This document shows, in pieces, positions 1 through 11,240 of a stretch of DNA of 64,000 nt (position 1 is the first letter of the stretch; every line of letters begins with the position of its first letter). Origin of the DNA: Ilex aquifolium. Lineage: Eukaryota > Streptophyta > Magnoliopsida > Aquifoliales > Aquifoliaceae. The translations under genes were made by a program, and so were the position numbers. The DNA lies in NCBI GenBank assembly GCA_951799425.1, contig OX637403.1, positions 32,900,811 through 32,964,810 of the forward strand. The letters run 5' to 3'. Below the pieces are notes generated by a model. That model was not told where the DNA came from, did no database searches, and saw only the letters and a list, made by a program, of their open reading frames with translations.

Positions 1-732
1 AATAAAAAATAGTAAACAATAAACATATTTGTATTCATATCCATAATCAAATCACAAACATAGAGAAGAGATAAAAAAATTTAAGCATCAATTTGTAGTG
101 GGGTGAGAGGTGGTGGGTGGCAGTGGTAGTGGTAGGAGACGGTGATGGTTGTGGTGGGTGGCAATGACCGTGATGTCGGTTGTGGTGGGTGGCAATGACC
201 GTGGTGGCAGTGGTAGTGGCGGCAAGGGCAGTGGCGACGGCAATGACGGTAGTGGTGGCGGTGGTGGAGGCGGTGGTGGTGGTTGTGGTGGTGGTGGTGA
301 TTGCGGTAGTGGCTGTGGCGGTGGTGGTGATTGCGGTAGTGGCGGCGGCGACAGTAATGGTGGCAGTAGTGGCGGTGGCGGCGGCAATGGTGGTGGTGGT
401 GGTGGCGGCGGCGGCGGCGATGGTGACGGTGGCGGTGGCGGCGGCGACAGCGACGGCGATGGTGGTGGCGGTGGCAGTGGTGGCGGTGGTGGGACGGTTT
501 CAAACACTATCTTTTTTTTAAAGTATTTATGAGAAATAATTTCTATAAGTACTTTTAAAAAGTCACTCCAAACACACCCTTAGAGGCCTATTTTTCCTAT
601 TAAATTTAAGGTGTTAATATTAGCCGTTAGATTAACTAAAAAATAAAATTTAAAGTGATCTCAACCGCGAATAGCAGAAGTCATTTTATTTATCTTTTGA
701 GAATTGAATTGGAAGCTACTTTATTATATAGA
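1..732 (-). mobile_element. Helitron-like unit A1 (3' end cut by the window)
   Basis: The unit reads on the minus strand. Its 5' end is at 732, where the minus strand begins TC-TATATAATAAAG, the classic plant Helitron start. The right part (about 500-732) is AT-rich and shared with all other units. Positions 105-500 are a GGT/GGC/GAC-type trinucleotide minisatellite. The 3' hairpin lies beyond the left window edge. Long Gly-, Val-, Pro- or His-rich open frames here result from the trinucleotide repeat and are not genes. No replicase or helicase is present, so the unit is non-autonomous. Confidence 0.65.
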
Positions 733-1308
733 CTAGTTATTGTCTATACCTGAAGGCACAGTGTAATAAAAAATGGTAAACAATAAACATATTTGTATTC
801 ATATCAAAAATCAAATCACAAACATAAAGAAGAGATAAATGAATCTAAACATCGATTTTGTAGTGGGGGTAAGAGGTGGTGGGCTATAGTGGTGGTGGTA
901 GGAGACGGTGATGGTTGTGGTGGGGGCGGGGTGGTGGTGGCGACGACAGCGATGGTGGTGGTAGTGGCGACGACGACGACGGCGATGGTGGTGGTGGCGA
1001 CGGCGACGGTGGTGGCGACGGCGGCTGCAGTGGTGGTGGTGGCGGCGGTGGTGGTGGTAGAAGTAGTGGTGTGACGGTTTGAAACACTATTATTTTTTTA
1101 AAGTACTTATGAGAAATAATTTCTATAAATACTTTTAAAAATCACTCCAAACACACCCTTAGAGACCTATTTTTCCTATTAAATTTAGGGTGTTAATATT
1201 AGCCGTTAGATTAATTTTAAAATAAAATTTAAACGATCTTAACCACGAATAGCAAAAGTCATTTTGTTTATCTTTTGAAATTTGAATTGTAAATTACTTT
1301 ATTATATA
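733..1308 (-). mobile_element. Helitron-like unit A2
   Basis: The minus-strand 3' end is CTAG at 733-736, directly abutting the TC of unit A1. The 3' hairpin (about 744-760) is degenerate. The GGN minisatellite spans about 875-1075. The 5' end near 1308 reads TATATAATAAAG directly against the next CTAG and lacks the extra TC seen at other junctions. The piece from about 1019 to 1308 reappears at 8064-8397. Confidence 0.65.
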
Positions 1309-2090
1309 CTAGTTATTACCTGTGCCTGAAGGCACAGAGTAAAAAAAATGGTAAATAATAAACATATTTGTATTTATATCCAAAATCAAATTACAAACAT
1401 AGATGAGAGATAAATGAATTTAAGTATCGGTTGCAGTGGGGGTGAGAGGTGGTGGTTGTGGTAGGAGACGGTGATGGTTGTGGTGGGTGGCAATGACCAC
1501 GGCGACGGGGGTGGTGATGGTGGTGGCGACGACGATGGCATTGTTGGCGGCGGCGATGGCGGTGGTGGTGGCGGCGATGGCGGTGGTGGCGGCGATGGCG
1601 ATGGCGGTGGTGGCGACGGTGGTGACGAGGGTGGGGGGCAGCGGCGACTGTGGCGGTGGTGGTGGCGGTGGTGGTGGCGGTGGTGATGGTGGCGGCGATG
1701 ACGATGGCGATAGCGGCGACAGCGACGATGGTGGTGGTGGTGACGGTGGTGGTGATGGTGGTGGTGGCGGTGGCGACAATGGTGGTGGTGGCGACGACGA
1801 CGGTGGTGGCCGTGGTGGTGGTAGAGGTAGTGGTGGTGGGGGTGGTGGTGGGACGGTTTCAAACACTAATTTTTTTAAAAAAATACTTATGAGAAATAAT
1901 TTCTAGAAGTACTTTTAAAAAGCAACTCCAAACACACCCTTAGGGCCCTATTTTTCCTATTAAATTTAGGGTGTTAATATTAGTCGTTAGATTAACTTTA
2001 AAGTAAAATTTAAAGCGATCTCAATCGCGAAAAGTAAAAGTCATTTTGTTTATCTTTTGAGATTTGAATTGTAAGCTACTTTATTATATA
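1309..2090 (-). mobile_element. Helitron-like unit A3
   Basis: CTAG at 1309-1312 is the minus-strand 3' terminus. The adjacent hairpin CTGTGCC-TGAA-GGCACAG (about 1321-1338) has a 7-bp stem and 4-nt loop, correctly placed for a Helitron 3' end. The minisatellite is about 1435-1855, the longest of this array, and includes GAC/GAT variants. The unit is 782 bp, the same length as its duplicate B3 (8398-9179). Confidence 0.7.
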
Positions 2091-2645
2091 CTAGTTATTG
2101 TCTGTGTCTGAAGGCACAGTGTAATAAAAAATGGTAAACAATAAACATATTTGTATTCATATCCAAAATCAAATCACAAACATAGAGAAGAGATAAATGA
2201 ATTTAAGCATCGATTTGAAGTGGGGGTGAGAGGTGGTAGGCAAGAGTGGTGGTGGTGGCGGAGGTGATGGTGACGGTGGTGGCGGCGGTGGTGGTGGTGG
2301 CGGCGGCGACGACAGTGGTGGTGGCGGTGGCGACGATGGTGGTTGTGGGGGTGGTGGTGGCGGCGACGGTTATAGTGGCGGTGGTGGTGGGGGTGATAGT
2401 GGTGGAGCGGTTTCAAACACTATTTTTTTTTTAAAGTACTTATGAGAAATAATTTCTAGAAGTACTTTTAAAAAGTCACTCCAAACACATCCTTAGAGGC
2501 CTATTTTCCTTATTAAATTTAGGGTGTTAATATTAGCCGTTATATTAACTTTAAAGTAAAATTTAAAGCGATCTGAACCGCGAATAGCAAAAGTCATTTT
2601 GTTTATCTATTGGAATTTGAATTGTAAGCTACTTTATTATATAGA
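2091..2645 (-). mobile_element. Helitron-like unit A4
   Basis: CTAG at 2091-2094 is the 3' end and the 5' TC is at 2644-2645, adjoining the next CTAG. The minisatellite (about 2220-2410) is short. The AT-rich 5' third matches the other units. Its duplicate is B4 (9180-9733). Confidence 0.7.
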
Positions 2646-3213
2646 CTAGTTATTGTCTGTGCCTGAAGGCACAAAATAATAAAAAATGGTAAACAATAAA
2701 CATATTTGTATTCATATTCAAAATCAAATCACAAACATAGAAAATAGATAAATGAATTTAAGCATCGATTTGTAGTGGGGGTGAGAGGTGGTGGGCGGCA
2801 GTGGAGGTGGTAGGAGACGGTGATGGTTGTGGTGGGTGGCAATGACCGTGGTGGAAGTGGCGACGGCGATGGCAGTGGTGGTGGTTGTGGAGGTGGCGGT
2901 GACGGTGGTGGTCGCGGTGGTGGCCGCGGTGGTGATGGTGGCGGTGGTGGTGGTAGAGGTTGTGGTGGGGGCGGTTTCAAACACTATATTTTTTTTAAAG
3001 TATTTATGAGAAATAATTTCTAGAAATAATTTTAAAAAATCACTCCAAACACACGCTTAAGGCCCTATTTTTCATATTAAATTTAGGGTGTTAATATTAG
3101 CCGTTAGATTAACTTTAAAGTAAAATTTAAAGTGATCTCAACCGCGAATAGTAAAAGTCATTTTGTTTATCTTTTGAGATTTGAGTTGTAAGCTACTTTA
3201 TTATATAAATATA
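2646..3213 (-). mobile_element. Helitron-like unit A5
   Basis: CTAG is at 2646-2649, followed on the plus strand by the GTGCCTGAAGGCAC palindrome. The minisatellite is about 2775-2975. The right end is slightly altered (an extra AT-rich stretch near 3205-3213) before the next CTAG at 3214. Its duplicate is B5 (9734-10306). Confidence 0.68.
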
Positions 3214-6104
3214 CTAGTCATTGCCCGTGCCTGAAGGCACTATGTAATACAAAAAAAATTGTAACCAGTTGCCTAGATTTAAAAAGAATGGCTAAAAAAC
3301 ATTCATACTAATTTTTCTTTTAAAATGACTTAAAATATATTGTCGACTGTATCCTCCATATTAATGGAACTATCATAAAAATGTACAAAAAAATCACCAA
3401 AATAAAATCACATATACAAATACCTCAAAACAACATCACATGTAATTTATTACCACTATCACCATTCAACTCAATAATACAACATAAATATAAACTCAAT
3501 TACTAAATTTTCAACTCGCTAAAAAAATAACGCATTATTCAATAAAAAACATGTGAATTGAAAGAAAAATGAATAAAAACACACGACTTCCATCTTTCTC
3601 TCTTTCAAAGAGAAAAATGCAGCCTAATAACACAACATTTAGGAATCCAAAGGCCGACAACCTCTCAAAATTTGTCAGCTTGTCACAAATAAATAAATAA
3701 ATAAAAATAATACTATGAAACATGAGTTTGTACCAAAAATGAGTAGAAATACAATGCGCACATCATGCTCGAGAAAATTTCTGCTATGAAACAACAAATA
3801 AAAGGAAATCCCTATAAAGTAGTTTTTGCAAGAAAACAAAAGAGGTCAAAAATTATTGTTCATACAATTCATCTCAAGCCTTGATACCAATTGATTTACA
3901 ATTATTTTAGCAGACATATCACCATCATACAACACCACGAAGGTAGTAACCATCAAAATAAACACCGCAACTCAGAGTTTCACCCTAAACTAAAATACCA
4001 ACATCACAAAAATAATTATGACATTTAAATTTAATCCCCTAAGCATAATTGATATCAAATACACCATTTAATTTCAATGATAGCAAACTTTGAAATAAGA
4101 GTTACACGCATCATGTAATTTCAATTGAAATATAATTAAATTGATTTAATACAACTTAAGAAATTGATCCCAAATTAATAGAGCCCTAAGACAATTCGAA
4201 TAAAAATCAGCATTTGATAAAACCTGAAACATAGTTTGACTCAAAAAAAATAACGATTTAATTTCGATAGAAACAAACTTAGTTATGAGATAGAAAAATC
4301 ACAAAAAACTATGGATGAATATCATGATAGCGCAAATGGTTAATTAAAGACAACCTACAAAATCAAACAAAATTTGAATGCAGTAGACAAATAATAGTAG
4401 ATAGCATGGCTTAGAGAAATAGTAATAGACACCATGAATTAGACAAATGGAACACGTAAGACACCATGAGTTATAGAAATAGTAGTATGATGTAGACACC
4501 ATGACTTAGACAAATTAAACACATTAGACACCATGAAGAGAAGTTATCTCAATAGAGAGAGATCCTACCTCCTCCAAAATTTATTGCCTAGTTGATTTTA
4601 TTCATCAATTTAGCCCTGTTCAAAGGATAGTCATCAACATAATTTGAATTCTCTATTTATTTTCTTTAAGTTATGCACATAATATAGAGAAAATCCATGC
4701 CGCTAGTTATCCATACTTTCTATTTCTAGAAAGTTAGCACCAAAAAATTACACATTCAACACACTTTTTTATCAGAAATGCATACGAACAAAAGTGGGTG
4801 GACCTTCTATCCAAAGTTAGAGATGCAACACAATTCTTCCCCCTAGTGCTGAAACCCACAAACAAAATTCAACCTTTTTTTTTCCAAAATTACACAATGA
4901 ACACAAAAAGGCATAAAGTATTTCAACAATCTCAGTTCCAAGCTCTTGGTCAATCCTCTACTATCAGAAATGGCATAAAGTATGCTTGAATCACTTCAAC
5001 AAATCCAAGCAAACTCATAGTACTTAATAGTACTCCACTTTAACCAATTAGTCGATACCAAAATCAATGCAAACAATCAAATGAATAAAGCAAGAAATTC
5101 CCTATCTAACCCTCAACGAATAAAGAAAGTAAAAAAGCAAGAGGACTTCTTACTATTATACAATTGGAAGCAATCCAAACATCAACACATTTGTTATCCA
5201 CTATATTTAGTACCTCTACTTGCAGCAAAATGTAATTGTAATTACAAATATTCAATTTAAAAAGTGAATACATGCTCGCATAAAAATTAGAAGAAGAGAG
5301 AAAAAAAATTAAAAAATGGTCTAAGATGCTACTTAAAGCGGTTTAGTTTGTTAGAATCAAATCAATACTAAGTTTCTTCTTTCTTTATCTTATTGAACTA
5401 ATAAAAACTCATCAGTTGTGTACGAACTATGAGTTTATACAAATCATATGACAATTAAAAGTGAAACCATGGAGGACATGTTTCCATCAAGTTTGTAAAT
5501 AGTGTGTCTAATTAAGGTATACACAAATTCAATACCACAAAGAATATTAAGCACCCACTTAGACAGTGCAAGGCAAGAACCCAAAGTTTTCCGATTAACG
5601 AAACCCTTACCTTCTAAAACTATCTGAGTAGGAGCATCGGTCTTTTCCTGATGCATAACTGAGCATCCTATTTTGCCAATATTTCTCCTTTCTCTAATGG
5701 ATGCCTGGATGGTATTATGAATTAGAATTAGTAATTGAATATTGATATAAATGTGTAATTAGAATAAAAATGTGTAAAAACTAACGAAAAATTTACAGAA
5801 ATGTCACATTGAAATACTTCTCAAAATGTCACATTTACAGAAATGTCCAAGTGAAGTATGTCGGCTATTCACAAATTTTATCCAAATTACACAACTAACC
5901 AAACAGGAAAAAAGAAAAAAAAGAACTAAAAGTCACTTACGTGATCTTTCCAAAACCATCACCACCTACTAAAATCCACAAATAGGGGGTCAATTTATGA
6001 GAACTCAACAAATAGGAATATTAGTACCCTGTAGAATTGAACTACATAAGTTATTGTTTCACATAATAGCAACAACAATGCAAGACAACAAAAGTTTTCC
6101 TTAC

Positions 6105-6270
6105 CGGTCCCTAGCTTGGAAAATGTTGTACATGAGCAATCCATCCATTGTAGCAAAAACAAAACTATAGGTGCCAAAGGATTGTAGACCAATTTTATTT
6201 GAAGACATGCACCACCCTTGCCTATCGGAACTGAAGCTGCCCTACAAACATCATTCACAGGAACCAACAA
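6105..6270 (-). pseudogene. Captured exon of an AIRP2-like RING E3 ubiquitin ligase
   Basis: The minus-strand translation contains GGACLQIKLVYNPLAPI followed by a hydrophobic stretch ending LLQWMDCSC. From memory of the family this matches the N-terminal region of plant AIRP2-type RING proteins, where GGACLQ-R/K-L-Y-P-LAP is followed by LFL-QWMD. The open stretch ends at a plausible splice donor (AG-rich exon end, GTAAGG at 6104-6099). The RING domain and the rest of the gene are absent, so this is a fragment. It lies within the chimeric Helitron, which explains its isolation. The identification is by motif only. Confidence 0.5.
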
Positions 6271-6684
6271 AGCACAATTATTTCAGGCAACCAGTCAATC
6301 CTCCTAAAATTTTAGTCACCTAATTATTCACCATAAAGTCTCAAGTGAATTCAGGAACTTAAAATTACAAACGAAAGAAAAATAAAATTTTAGATTTACC
6401 AATGAATTTTATATTTTAGATTTCAAGTGAATTCGGGAACTTAAAATCCTACACGCGTGCACATACATAGGTTGGTAAGAATCGAGGGACAATGCCCCTA
6501 ACCTAAGTGGGCCTACCAGCGAAGCAACTGGTAGTAAATCGGTCGACGGGGTGGTTTGGGTTATCTAAGTATATGTTAAAAGACACATTTCTGTAGAAAA
6601 AACCTACAATATTTAATTAAATTTTCACTTAATTTGAAACACAACTAATTTCTATCTGTATATGCACACATCAACCCATGAAAC

Positions 6685-6970
6685 CTTTTTCTCTTTCTGG
6701 GTTTGTAGAGACAATGATTGGCTACAAAACCCAGATGGATAAAACCAGCAGAAGAAGTCTGAGAATGCAGAGTAAGGTTTGGCTAGTGGAACAAACTGGT
6801 TTTTCAAAGAGACCCAATCTCTCTCTTACTGGGTTTGTGCAGACATTGATTGGCTAGTAATATCCCAGATGAATAAAACCAGCAAAGAAAGTCTAAGAAT
6901 GCAGAGTAAGGTTTTGCTTGTGGAACAAAATGGTTTTCACAAAGAGACCCCAATCTCTCTTTAAGAACGG
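6685..6970. repeat. Tandem duplication, about 131-bp period
   Basis: A segment beginning with TGGGTTTGTAGAGAC near 6698 is repeated with substitutions near 6829 and includes GATTGGCTA, CAGATGGATAAAACCAG and GCAGAGTAAGGTTT landmarks. Two imperfect copies are seen. The source is not recognised. Confidence 0.55.
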
Positions 6971-7478
6971 AAAGATGAGAGAGAAGGACAATGACTTGGT
7001 CTTTACTTACAGTTTTGAATTTTGAGCGTTTTTGGTCTTTGACTGTGTTCACTACATTGGTTGAGCGACTATGAAGGAGAATGACTATGTAGGGAAGAGC
7101 AAATGAAGTTGAATCAAACAAAACTAATCAAAAAGGAACATAAATTCAACTCATCTATAAAATATTTCCCACAGACATTTCAACAAACACTTCATATGCA
7201 TGATGATTAACAACAAATCAACATCAAATTCACCAAGCGTCGAGTGTGGGTGTGAATGGGTGACTTTTAGTGTCTAGTGTGTGATGTGTGTGTGTGCAGA
7301 GATGAAGATGGAGAGAGAGAGAGAGAGAAAATGAGTTAGAGAGGAGAGAGACGAAGAGGAGTGGGTGGTGTTCTGTGAGTGTGTGTAACCTCTAATCAGT
7401 ATTTCAAAGAATGAGTGTAGAAATTACAATCTTAGGGTGAGATTGACAAATAAAATCATACCAAAAAACGCCAAATCA

Positions 7479-7588
7479 ACTGGCGAAGATGTCATTGATG
7501 AAACTGTTCATAATCCCCATGGTTTTGCTTGAAATTTCGATATCTGGTGGACTTGCTTCAAGACCTTGAAGATGTAGATCTTGTAGGC
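7479..7588 (-). pseudogene. Histone H2B fragment with a frameshift
   Basis: On the minus strand the sequence encodes YKIYIFKVLKQVH in one frame and then DIEISSKTMGIMNSFINDIF in the next. These are the central histone-fold residues of plant H2B. One base is missing at the H/D junction, so the frame is broken. The similarity starts and stops abruptly and the flanks are not H2B, as expected for a captured fragment. The fragment follows a plausible GT-AG intron (7723-7601) whose upstream exon is the CT-rich leader. A chimeric transcript is therefore possible, but it would not make functional H2B. Confidence 0.8.
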
Positions 7589-8397
7589 ATTTGCGGGTAT
7601 CTGTGGAGGGGGAGGGGGAGGGGGGTAGTATGCACATAAAAAAGAAAAAAAAACTAAGCAAGAATTGAATCTTACACACATGAACACACATGCAAAAAAA
7701 AAAAAAGAGATCCACAGGAGATACCTGGACTCCTTGCTAGCGGTGTTGCTGGAAGGTTACAGTGGCTGGCTGGGTGTCGGGTGAGGTAGAAAGAGATAAG
7801 GGAGAGAGTGAGAGAGGCGCGATATAGAGAGAGAGGCGTGAGACTGTGAGAGAGAGGGAGAGGCAGAACTGAGTGGGATTTCGTGAGAGAGAGACGTGAT
7901 AGGGCTCAGCTGGGCGGGAAAATTTTTTTTAGTAATCATCGTAGATCGTTAGATCATAATTTTTGAGGTGATCTGAACCGTCTTTTATGTTGAGATTACG
8001 TTGTCCGTTAGATTTGTCTCAAAACAATCTGGACCTCTCTTTGTCTTTTGGATTCAAACTTCGCTCTACAGTGGCGGCTGCAGTGGTGGTGGTGGTGGTG
8101 GTGGTGGTGGTGGCGGCGGTGGCGGCGGTGGCGGCGGCGGTGGTGGTAGAAGTAGTGGTGTGACGGTTTGAAACACTATTATTTTTTTAAAGTACTTATG
8201 AGAAATAATTTCTATAAATACTTTTAAAAATCACTCCAAACACACCCTTAGAGACCTATTTTTCCTATTAAATTTAGGGTGTTAATATTAACCGTTAGAT
8301 TAATTTTAAAATAAAATTTAAACGATCTTAACCATGAATAACAAAAGTCATTTTGTTTATCTTTTGAAATTTGAATTGTAAATTACTTTATTATATA

Positions 8398-9179
8398 CTA
8401 GTTATTGCCTGTGCCTGAAGGCACAGAGTAAAAAAAATGGTAAATAATAAACATATTTGTATTTATATCCAAAATCAAATTACAAACATAGATGAGAGAT
8501 AAATGAATTTAAGTATCGGTTGTAGTGGGGGTGAGAGGTGGTGGTTGTGGTAGGAGACGGTGATGGTTGTGGTGGGTGGCAATGACCACGGCGACGGGGG
8601 TGGTGATGGTGGTGGCGACGACGATGGCATTGTTGGCGGCGGCGATGGCGGTGGTGGTGGCTGCGATGGCGGTGGTGGCGGCGATGGCGGTGGCGATGGC
8701 GGTGGTGGCGACGGTGGTGACGGGGGTGGGGGGCAGCGGCGACGGTGGCGGTGGCGGTGGTTGTGGCGGTGGTGATGGTGGCGGCGATGACGATGGCGAT
8801 AGCGGCGACAGCGACGATGGTGGTGGTGGTGACGGTGGTGGTGATGGTGGTGGTGGCGGTGGCGACAATGGTGGTGGTGGCGACGACGACGGTGGTGGCC
8901 GTGGTGGTGGTAGAGGTAGTGGTGGTGGGGGTGGTGGTGGGACGGTTTCAAACACTAATTTTTTTTTAAAAATACTTATGAGAAATAATTTCTAGAAGTA
9001 CTTTTAAAAAGCAACTCCAAACACACCCTTAGGGCCCTATTTTTCCTATTAAATTTAGGGTGTTAATATTAGTCGTTAGATTAACTTTAAAGTAAAATTT
9101 AAAGCGATCTCAATCGCGAAAAGTAAAAGTCATTTTGTTTATCTTTTGAGATTTGAATTGTAAGCTACTTTATTATATA
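8398..9179 (-). mobile_element. Helitron-like unit B3 (duplicate of A3)
   Basis: CTAG is at 8398-8401 with the hairpin CTGTGCC-TGAA-GGCACAG. At 782 bp it is the same length as A3 and aligned at an offset of 7,089 bp. Differences are concentrated in the minisatellite (about 8525-8945), where GGC/GAT triplets have been substituted or shifted. Confidence 0.7.
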
Positions 9180-9733
9180 CTAGTTATTGTCTGTGTCTGA
9201 AGGCACAGTGTAATAAAAAATGGTAAACAATAAACATATTTGTATTCATATCCAAAATCAAATCACAAACATAGAGAAGAGATAAATGAATTTAAGCATC
9301 GATTTGAAGTGGGGGTGAGAGGTGGTAGGCAAGAGTGGTGGTGGTGGCGGAGGTGATGGTGACGGTGGTGGCGGCGGTGGTGGTGGTGGCGGCGGCGACG
9401 ACAGTGGTGATGGCGGTGGCGGCGATGGTGGTTGTGGGGGTGGTGGTGGCGGCGACGGTTATAGTGGCGGTGGTGGTGGGGGTGATAGTGGTGGAGCGGT
9501 TTCAAACACTATTTTTTTTTAAAGTACTTATGAGAAATAATTTCTAGAAGTACTTTTAAAAAGTCACTCCAAACACATCCTTAGAGGCCTATTTTCCTTA
9601 TTAAATTTAGGGTGTTAATATTAGCCGTTAGATTAACTTTAAAGTAAAATTTAAAGCGATCTGAACCACGAATAGCAAAAGTCATTTTGTTTATCTATTG
9701 GAATTTGAATTGTAAGCTACTTTATTATATAGA
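9180..9733 (-). mobile_element. Helitron-like unit B4 (duplicate of A4)
   Basis: The 3' CTAG is at 9180-9183, and the TC 5' end at 9732-9733 abuts the next CTAG. The unit is nearly identical to A4 (2091-2645), one base shorter. The minisatellite is about 9310-9500. Confidence 0.7.
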
Positions 9734-10306
9734 CTAGTTATTGTCTGTGCCTGAAGGCACAAAGTAATAAAAAATGGTAAACAATAAACATATTTGTATT
9801 CATATTCAAAATCAAATCACAAACATAGAAAATAGATAAATGAATTTAAGCATCGATTTGTAGTGGGGGTGAGAGGTGGTGGGCGGCAGTGGAGGTGGTA
9901 GGAGACGGTGATGGTTGTGGTGGGTGGCAATGACCGTGGTGGCGGTGGCGACGGCGATGGCAGTGGTGGTGGTTGTGGCGGTGGCGGTGACGGTGGTGGT
10001 GGCGGTGGTCGCGGTGGTGGCGGCGGTGGTGATGGTGGCGGTGGTGGTGGTAGAGGTTGTGGTGGGGGCGGTTTCAAACACTATATTTTTTTTAAAGTAT
10101 TTATGAGAAATAATTTCTAGAAATAATTTTAAAAAATCACTCCAAACACACGCTTAAGGCCCTATTTTTCATATTAAATTTAGGGTGTTAATATTAGCCG
10201 TTAGATTAACTTTAAAGTAAAATTTAAAGTGATCTCAACCGCGAATAGTAAAAGTCATTTTGTTTATCTTTTGAGATTTGAGTTGTAAGCTACTTTATTA
10301 TATAGA
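9734..10306 (-). mobile_element. Helitron-like unit B5 (duplicate of A5)
   Basis: CTAG is at 9734-9737. The 5' end at 10306 reads A|TC-TATATAATAAAG on the minus strand. This is the best-preserved Helitron 5' terminus in the window, with the expected A of an AT target next to it. The minisatellite (about 9865-10075) is a few triplets longer than in A5. A TA/TG/CG microsatellite begins immediately outside the element (10307-10331). Confidence 0.7.
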
Positions 10307-10331
10307 TATATGTGTGTGTGCGCGCGCGCAT

Positions 10332-10807
10332 AACATCAGAATTTGTATACAATCTCAATTTCATGAGACAGATGCAACCTTATTTTACTTCATCTCTATT
10401 AGTTACGTGAACGTGATGCAAATTTGATCTCGGGTTTTGCTATTGCTGGCCGGTGATCTACCCAAGACTGTAACTAACATGACATGCCATGATATAAGAC
10501 TGACTAACGAGCAAGCAAAAGAAGCAATCCATCCTATTACAAGGAAGACCCATCAAGTCCTATTCATATCTTACTTTCAATTGCTCTCAGACTCGGTGTA
10601 ATCTTTCACAATATCTATATTTATGTCTATATCTATTTTTTCTATTGTTGACTAATCAAAAAATTTCTAGAACGAAAGTACTTGTGTATTTTATTAGGAA
10701 TTAGAATCTCATAAAGATTGTATCATTATGTTAATGTCATATACGAAATTATAAACATGTGAAACATAAATTTTTTTTTTGGTGAATAAATGAATTTATT
10801 GATAGAT
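10332..10807. other. Intergenic, nothing recognised
   Basis: AT-rich sequence between the Helitron array and the next tandem repeat. No convincing coding frame, terminal repeat or RNA gene was found. Confidence 0.5.
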
Positions 10808-11240
10808 AAAACAAGAGTTTTTTGGATGTCGGTACCTAGGTCCAATAGGATTCCAAAACAAAAATTCACTCGCCAATTTATTTTTGGATTACATCCTTGT
10901 TGAAAAGTCAAAACAATTGATATAACTAACGTTCTTTAAAATTGCAAAAATAACGATAGCATTACGTAATTGAAATACCTATTTTAAAAAGTTACGTCAT
11001 CATAATATATCTTATTCTCCATAAAACAAGAGTTTTTTGGACGTCAGTACCTAGGTCCAATAGGATTCCAAAAAAAATTCACTCGCCAATTTACTTTTGG
11101 ATTACATCCTTGTTGAAAAGTCAAAACAATAGATATAACTAACATTCTTTAAAATTGCAAAAATAACGATAGCATCACGTAATTGAAATACCTATTCTAA
11201 AAAGTTACGTCATCATAATATATTTTATTCTCCATAAACA
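10808..11240. repeat. Two-copy tandem duplication, 215-bp period
   Basis: The block starting AAAACAAGAGTTTTTTGGA at about 10808 recurs at about 11023, with landmarks GTACCTAGGTCCAATAGG, CACTCGCCAATTTA and GTTACGTCATCATAATAT in both copies. The copies differ by a few substitutions and a small deletion. Confidence 0.85.

Larger units (their letters stand above)
3214..8397 (-). mobile_element. Chimeric, gene-capturing Helitron-like element
   Basis: The 3' terminus is canonical on the minus strand: palindrome GTGCCTTCAGGCAC, nine bases, then CTAG followed by T (3213-3240). The 5' terminus is inferred at 8397, the end of a truncated standard unit (8064-8397: minisatellite plus AT-rich 5' part). 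Between them about 4.8 kb is unrelated to the standard unit. This holds host-gene fragments (an H2B piece at 7479-7588, an AIRP2-like RING protein piece at 6105-6270), a CT-rich leader-like stretch (about 7757-7900 on the minus strand) and a GA microsatellite (7311-7330). A short minus-strand open stretch near 5590-5690 ends at a GT donor-like site and is unidentified. No helicase frame is seen. The element boundary is an inference from the two termini. Confidence 0.5.

Noticed and set aside
81..532. Overlapping Gly-, Val-, Pro- and His-rich open frames on both strands
   Set aside because: They arise because a trinucleotide minisatellite stays open in all frames; composition changes only with frame. 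The same occurs in every Helitron unit (1386-1906, 8475-8995, 49639-51145 and others).
6430..6570. Possible small RNA or tRNA-like gene in a locally GC-richer stretch
   Set aside because: Short complementary words are present but there is no tRNA cloverleaf, box A/B pair or tail.
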